From assembly GCA_945897565.1 (NCBI GenBank), contig CAMDFN010000005.1, forward strand, positions 1 to 64,000: 64,000 bases of DNA, in the 5' to 3' direction. How positions within the stretch are numbered: the first letter of the stretch is position 1; the number at the start of each line of letters is the position of its first letter. Source of the DNA: Chryseobacterium gleum (lineage in GTDB: Bacteria; Bacteroidota; Bacteroidia; Flavobacteriales_D; Crocinitomicaceae). The notes under the pieces were generated by a model, which made no database searches, was not told the origin of the DNA, and saw nothing but the letters and a program-made list of their open reading frames with translations. Of the stretch, positions 60,613 to 64,000 are shown piece after piece. The position numbers and the translations under genes are program-made.

Positions 60613-62820
60613 TCAATTTTTGATGAGCAGCGCGTTTTGGCCGTTTGCTAAGCGTAAAAAATAGGATCCGGACGCTAAAGAGGAAAGATCAAGCGTGAAA
60701 TCTTGAGACATTTCTTTGATCATTCGTATATTTTGTCCGGTAACTGTGAATAAAGCACCCGAGCAAGTACCTTGAATGCCAGAAATTGTCACATTGGCAT
60801 TGGTAGGATTCGGATAAACTTGAAGTGGCGCAAACTGAATAGCTTCTAAACTCAGGTCAGAACCAGGTTCGTTTTCGAGTAAAAATAAACCCCCAGCATC
60901 TTGCCCAACAAATAGCTCTAGGTGCTCGTCGTTGTCTAGATTGCCGATAGCGGCTGCAGCATAAGCGCCAATTTGGGCACTTAAACCCAGGAAATCTGCA
61001 CTGCGCTCGTGAAAAAGCGCGCTTTGCGAAGTGGTAATGCTGTCATAAAAATGAAGGTGCCCATCGAGTGCCCCCACCAAAAGGTATGTGCTGTCTTGGA
61101 AGCTAAAAAAGTGAGGGACGGCATAGCCATCTGGGCCGTTGCTTTGCACATTTACCCCCCCGAGTTGCGTGGTCACCAAAGTAAAGATGGCCGCACTTGT
61201 TGTGCCGGTGTTCTGATAATAATGAATGGTCCCGCCTTTATGACCAATCAGGAGGTCAAGCAAGCCATCTTGATTGTAATCAAAAAGTTGAGGTGCTGAA
61301 AAAAGCGGTACTTGGATCACTACATTATTGGCATCGGGTAGCGCGTTTGTTTGTAATTGAAACAACGGACTAGAACCCACACTCGTGTTGACAAAAAAGG
61401 CCAGCTGCCCGTTGTCTCTGCCGAGTATCAAATCGGGCTTGCCATCGGCATTGAGATCGCCCAGGGCAGGTATCAAACGCAGCCCCAAATTGGCAGTAGA
61501 CAAATTTAAAAAGTCTTGGTCGACCAATACTAAAGACGGCGCTGTTGCGGTGCCCACATTTTGATAATAGGCCAAGCGCGCTTCTTTATTGAGTACGGGC
61601 TTATAGGCAAAGAAGTTGGCCACTAATAAATCGGTAAGGCCATCCTGATTGACATCGTATAATAGCGGCACTGAACCCAAGCCGTGGTCGATCATGTCGC
61701 CTTGTAGCCAATCGTTATCTTGGTAGGCAAAAACGGGCACTTGGTTGCTGCCTAAATTTTTGTAGTACCAGACACTGTTCTCGTTTTCAGAGACATTATT
61801 GGCATTGGGCGCCACGAGCAAGTCTTTCTTTTGATCAAAGTCGATATCGAGATAAAAAGCTGCGGGAAAAAGCTGCACATTGGCCGGTGTGGTATTGCTC
61901 GGAAAATTGTAGTCGGCACTCACCATTGGCGAGTTGGTATTGGGTGCGGTGCCCCCATTCATGAGGCGCACGAGGTTGCCATAGGCTACGTCGCCGAGTA
62001 TCAAATCTAAAACACCAGACTGATCGAGGTCTAGGGCCAAAACCGTGGAGCCCGCATGCGCTTTGGCTTGCTCAGTTGCTGGTAGTTCTGGATTAGGGAC
62101 ATTCCCATCGGTACAATACGAACTGGTGTCATTTAAAAAAAGTGTATTGCTCGTGACGTCTTCGCGGTATTTGCCCCAGCACCTATTTTTGAGCATAAAA
62201 ACCAAAGAATCTGAATGTCCGTAAAGTTCTTGACTTTGATTTTGATGATACTGCAGGTATTCTCCACTAATGTGGTAGGTCAGGATATCCATATCGCCAT
62301 CGCCCTCGACGTCTACGAGTGCAGGAATATCTGCTCCACTCACATACAAATTAAGGGTTGGACCCGCGTAATTAGAAAGTAAATAAGGACTGTACGCCTC
62401 CCATTGTAGGCCCGTTGCAGCACTTCCTATATTCCTGTAAGCTTGCATACCACCTACTGCATAACCGAAGAGGTCTTTTCTGCCATCGTTGTCGTAGTCG
62501 TAGGTAGTGACGCGGTAATGGAGGTTGGACGGAAAAAACAACTGTGCACGCAAATCGATTTCATAGGTAGGGCCTGCAACTGAGGAGATCTGTTTAAATA
62601 CGCGAATTTGATCTGCGCTGCGGTCAAAAACGAGGAGGTCTTCATCGCCATCAAAATCGTAATCTAGGGTAGAAAATTGTGGCGTATTGAAACCTCCATC
62701 CCAAGCCTTACTTAGGTTTTGCCCATCGGAGACAACGGGAATATAGGCGCTGAAATTAAATTGAAACTGTGCGTGAACACCAAATGTGAAAAAAATAAAT
62801 AAGAATGTCCAACTCTTCAT
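60613..62820 (-). CDS. FG-GAP/VCBS-repeat secreted protein with T9SS type A tail
   Basis: 735 residues with a signal peptide (ending TFGVHAQ). The body is a chain of FG-GAP-type repeats with calcium-loop patterns: DYDFDGDEDLLVFDR, DYDNDGRKDLFGY, DVEGDGDMDILTY, DLDQSGVLDLILGD, DVNQDGLTDLLVA, DLNADGKPDLILG and DYNQDGLLDLLIG, forming a seven-bladed-propeller-like structure. The last about 75 residues are a T9SS type A sorting domain (LQVYPNPTNANVTISG, FTVTGQN, GSYFLRLANGQ). Likely a cell-surface protein of unknown ligand. It ends one base from the FAH gene. Confidence 0.92.
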   Translation of the reverse strand: MKSWTFLFIFFTFGVHAQFQFNFSAYIPVVSDGQNLSKAWDGGFNTPQFSTLDYDFDGDEDLLVFDRSADQIRVFKQISSVAGPTYEIDLRAQLFFPSNLHYRVTTYDYDNDGRKDLFGYAVGGMQAYRNIGSAATGLQWEAYSPYLLSNYAGPTLNLYVSGADIPALVDVEGDGDMDILTYHISGEYLQYHQNQSQELYGHSDSLVFMLKNRCWGKYREDVTSNTLFLNDTSSYCTDGNVPNPELPATEQAKAHAGSTVLALDLDQSGVLDLILGDVAYGNLVRLMNGGTAPNTNSPMVSADYNFPSNTTPANVQLFPAAFYLDIDFDQKKDLLVAPNANNVSENENSVWYYKNLGSNQVPVFAYQDNDWLQGDMIDHGLGSVPLLYDVNQDGLTDLLVANFFAYKPVLNKEARLAYYQNVGTATAPSLVLVDQDFLNLSTANLGLRLIPALGDLNADGKPDLILGRDNGQLAFFVNTSVGSSPLFQLQTNALPDANNVVIQVPLFSAPQLFDYNQDGLLDLLIGHKGGTIHYYQNTGTTSAAIFTLVTTQLGGVNVQSNGPDGYAVPHFFSFQDSTYLLVGALDGHLHFYDSITTSQSALFHERSADFLGLSAQIGAYAAAAIGNLDNDEHLELFVGQDAGGLFLLENEPGSDLSLEAIQFAPLQVYPNPTNANVTISGIQGTCSGALFTVTGQNIRMIKEMSQDFTLDLSSLASGSYFLRLANGQNALLIKN

Positions 62821-62829
62821 GCGCTAAAA

Positions 62830-63741
62830 TTACGGCGTTTTTGCATTGGAAGCATGCCAAATAATGATTCTTTTGTCGTCGCCGGCACTTGCAAATCCTT
62901 TACCCAATAACAATAACGCATTGATGGAATGGCGATGCGCAGCCATATGCACATCAAGCTTCTGACAAATTTGGTCATCCTCTAGAGACCAAATTTTGAG
63001 GGTCTTATCTCTAGAGGCTGACACGTAGTGCTCATCAGACAATTGGAGTAGCTGGTAGATCGTTCCCAAATGGGCAGGGAAAGCATTTTGCTTGTCGCCT
63101 GCTGCTGTCCACCGCCTGATGAAGGCATCTTTTCCGGCGCTCAACAAATCTCCATTTGGCAAAATACACAGCGCTGTACAGCCCTCATGGTGTGCATAGA
63201 CCTGTTGAGTTTCATTGAAAAATGTTGTTTCAACTTTTCTATAATAACCATCTGCACAAGCTACTATAAAATAACTTCCGTCCGGAGCTACCGCAATTTG
63301 ACGAATTTTACCGCAAGCAAATGGAAGCGACAACATGAGATTCCAGGTAGCATCCCAAATGAACACATTGCCTTCTGCATCGGCAGTATAACGCTGATTT
63401 TGTTGGGGATTGTATGCAATGGCAAAGACAGCACTTTGATGCACCTTCAAGTATTTGAGCTCTGCCTTTTGAATGGTGTCTATCAGGTGGAGGCTGCCAT
63501 CTGATAAACCAATGATGAGTTGGTTGTAATCGGGCAAGACAAGCATGCTAAACGGCGCTTGCGAACAGCGAATGGCGAAATCATCTTGCAGCCCTGTGGT
63601 TTTGTGCCAGCGCGCTATGAATTTGTCCGACGAAGCCGAGTAAATAAAGTTTGCATCTTGGGAAAGTGCATAAATAGGGCCTTGATGGCCAGTAATTTGA
63701 TGGTGTTTGGAATAAAGCGCGAGCGAATTATTCTTGTTCAT
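62830..63741 (-). CDS. WD40-repeat protein
   Basis: 303 residues without a signal peptide. About seven WD40 repeats fill the whole chain: ITGHQGPIYALSQDANFIYS, ASSDKFIARWHKTTG, VHQSAVFAIAYNP, DAEGNVFIWDATWN, SAGKDAFIRRWTA, SASRDKTLKIWSLED and SAGDDKRIIIWHA. A cytoplasmic scaffold is likely; the partner is unknown. Its start overlaps the stop of the upstream gene by 14 bases, and it ends 9 bases before the FG-GAP gene start. Confidence 0.9.
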   Translation of the reverse strand: MNKNNSLALYSKHHQITGHQGPIYALSQDANFIYSASSDKFIARWHKTTGLQDDFAIRCSQAPFSMLVLPDYNQLIIGLSDGSLHLIDTIQKAELKYLKVHQSAVFAIAYNPQQNQRYTADAEGNVFIWDATWNLMLSLPFACGKIRQIAVAPDGSYFIVACADGYYRKVETTFFNETQQVYAHHEGCTALCILPNGDLLSAGKDAFIRRWTAAGDKQNAFPAHLGTIYQLLQLSDEHYVSASRDKTLKIWSLEDDQICQKLDVHMAAHRHSINALLLLGKGFASAGDDKRIIIWHASNAKTP

Positions 63742-64000
63742 CGTCTAGATCGGCATCGGCATCGTCGTTGACCTGTTTGAGGCGGTCTGCGTAAGATTTT
63801 GGAAGGAAATCAAAGAAGGTGTCTCCGCGCAAGCCAAGGCGCAGGCACTCTAAAGGAATGACGTCGTTGGGGGCAATATTGCCTAAATTGACTTCTGCAC
63901 CAAAAAGTTTGATAAACCAAACCTGCTGATTTTTTTGTGGTGCCTCCCAGAGGATATCCTCTGGCTTCACGCTGGCAATAATGCGGTTAATGAGCATGGA
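63728..64000 (-). CDS. Small protein upstream of the WD40 gene (N terminus at or beyond window edge)
   Basis: About 89 residues from the ATG at 63997, but the frame is still open at the window edge, so the true start may lie outside. The sequence has SVKPEDILWEAPQ, QQVWFIKLFGAEVNLG and a Leu/Phe-rich segment (GDTFFDFLPKSYADRL), with a very acidic tail (NDDADADLDDEQE). No family recognised. It overlaps the WD40 gene by 14 bases, so the two are coupled and the products may interact. Confidence 0.7.
   Translation of the reverse strand, partial: SMLINRIIASVKPEDILWEAPQKNQQVWFIKLFGAEVNLGNIAPNDVIPLECLRLGLRGDTFFDFLPKSYADRLKQVNDDADADLDDEQE

Noticed and set aside
1-64000. CRISPR arrays, rRNA genes, prophage blocks, riboswitches
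   Set aside because: No regular spaced repeats, rRNA-like sequence, phage gene runs or known riboswitch cores were seen by reading; a covariance-model search was not possible.

Overview
The window looks like chromosomal DNA of a member of the Bacteroidota, probably Flavobacteriia (a Crocinitomicaceae/Cryomorphaceae-type genome is my guess; the sequence alone cannot settle the genus). The reasons are: type IX secretion (T9SS) sorting tails of types A and B on several secreted proteins, a PorQ homologue and a PorE-like OmpA protein, the Bacteroidota-specific order parA-parB-DUF5683-dapB-lepB, a glycine-lipid (GlsA/GlsB) gene pair, no obvious Shine-Dalgarno sequences, and many TAnnTTTG -7 promoter boxes. 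Coding density is very high; most neighbouring genes overlap or are a few bases apart.

Layout. 1-8.0 kb: the 3' part of a coiled-coil/helical protein gene, an SGNH-like secreted esterase, an operon of three exported proteins of unknown role (MORN/YwqK-repeat, unknown, TPR), and a Kelch-like T9SS cargo. 8.1-12.3 kb: a sulfide/persulfide oxidation pair (CstB-like dioxygenase-rhodanese plus TauE exporter) behind a perfect CRP/FNR-type palindrome, a chalcone-isomerase-like exported protein and a DEAD-box RNA helicase. 12.4-18.1 kb: a DUF4139 protein, then a tight operon of exonuclease-GIY-YIG nuclease, PhnP-like hydrolase and glsA-glsB. 18.1-25.8 kb: an ECF-like sigma factor, porQ, trmN6, proS, an LTA-synthase-like enzyme and a fused E1 alpha/beta 2-oxoacid dehydrogenase. 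25.8-30.6 kb: two divergently transcribed lipoprotein genes, a CYTH protein and a large T9SS type B protein. 30.6-37.6 kb: a NDP-sugar dehydratase, a thioesterase, a second MORN protein, a TauE-like permease, threonine aldolase and the PorE-like protein. 37.7-46.3 kb: rplS, an FHA-like membrane protein, the parA-parB-DUF5683-dapB-lepB-wbqC run, and aroK.

46.4-49.8 kb is the accessory part. A tRNA-Lys(UUU) gene is followed by a second copy of its 3' end, a truncated tyrosine recombinase whose reading frame runs straight into an AraC-type regulator gene without an ATG, and then an AT-richer amine oxidase and an outer-membrane-type protein. I read this as the scar and residual cargo of an integrative element. 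49.9-64 kb returns to core genes: prfC, ndk, a TonB-dependent receptor, DUF2147, a glutamine amidotransferase, ridA, a glycosyltransferase with a decayed sugar-transferase tail, the 2-oxoacid dehydrogenase E2, a DnaQ-like exonuclease, a FAH-family enzyme, an FG-GAP T9SS cargo and a WD40 protein.

How the genes fit together: E1 (about 24-26 kb) and E2 (about 58-59 kb) probably serve one complex although their genes are far apart. PorQ and the PorE-like protein serve or resemble the secretion machine that would export the four CTD-tagged cargo proteins. No CRISPR array, rRNA operon, prophage or recognisable defence system was seen. I did not find a clearly new multi-gene system; the tRNA-Lys scar, the CRP-type operator before the sulfide genes and the apparent leaderless promoters are the best leads.
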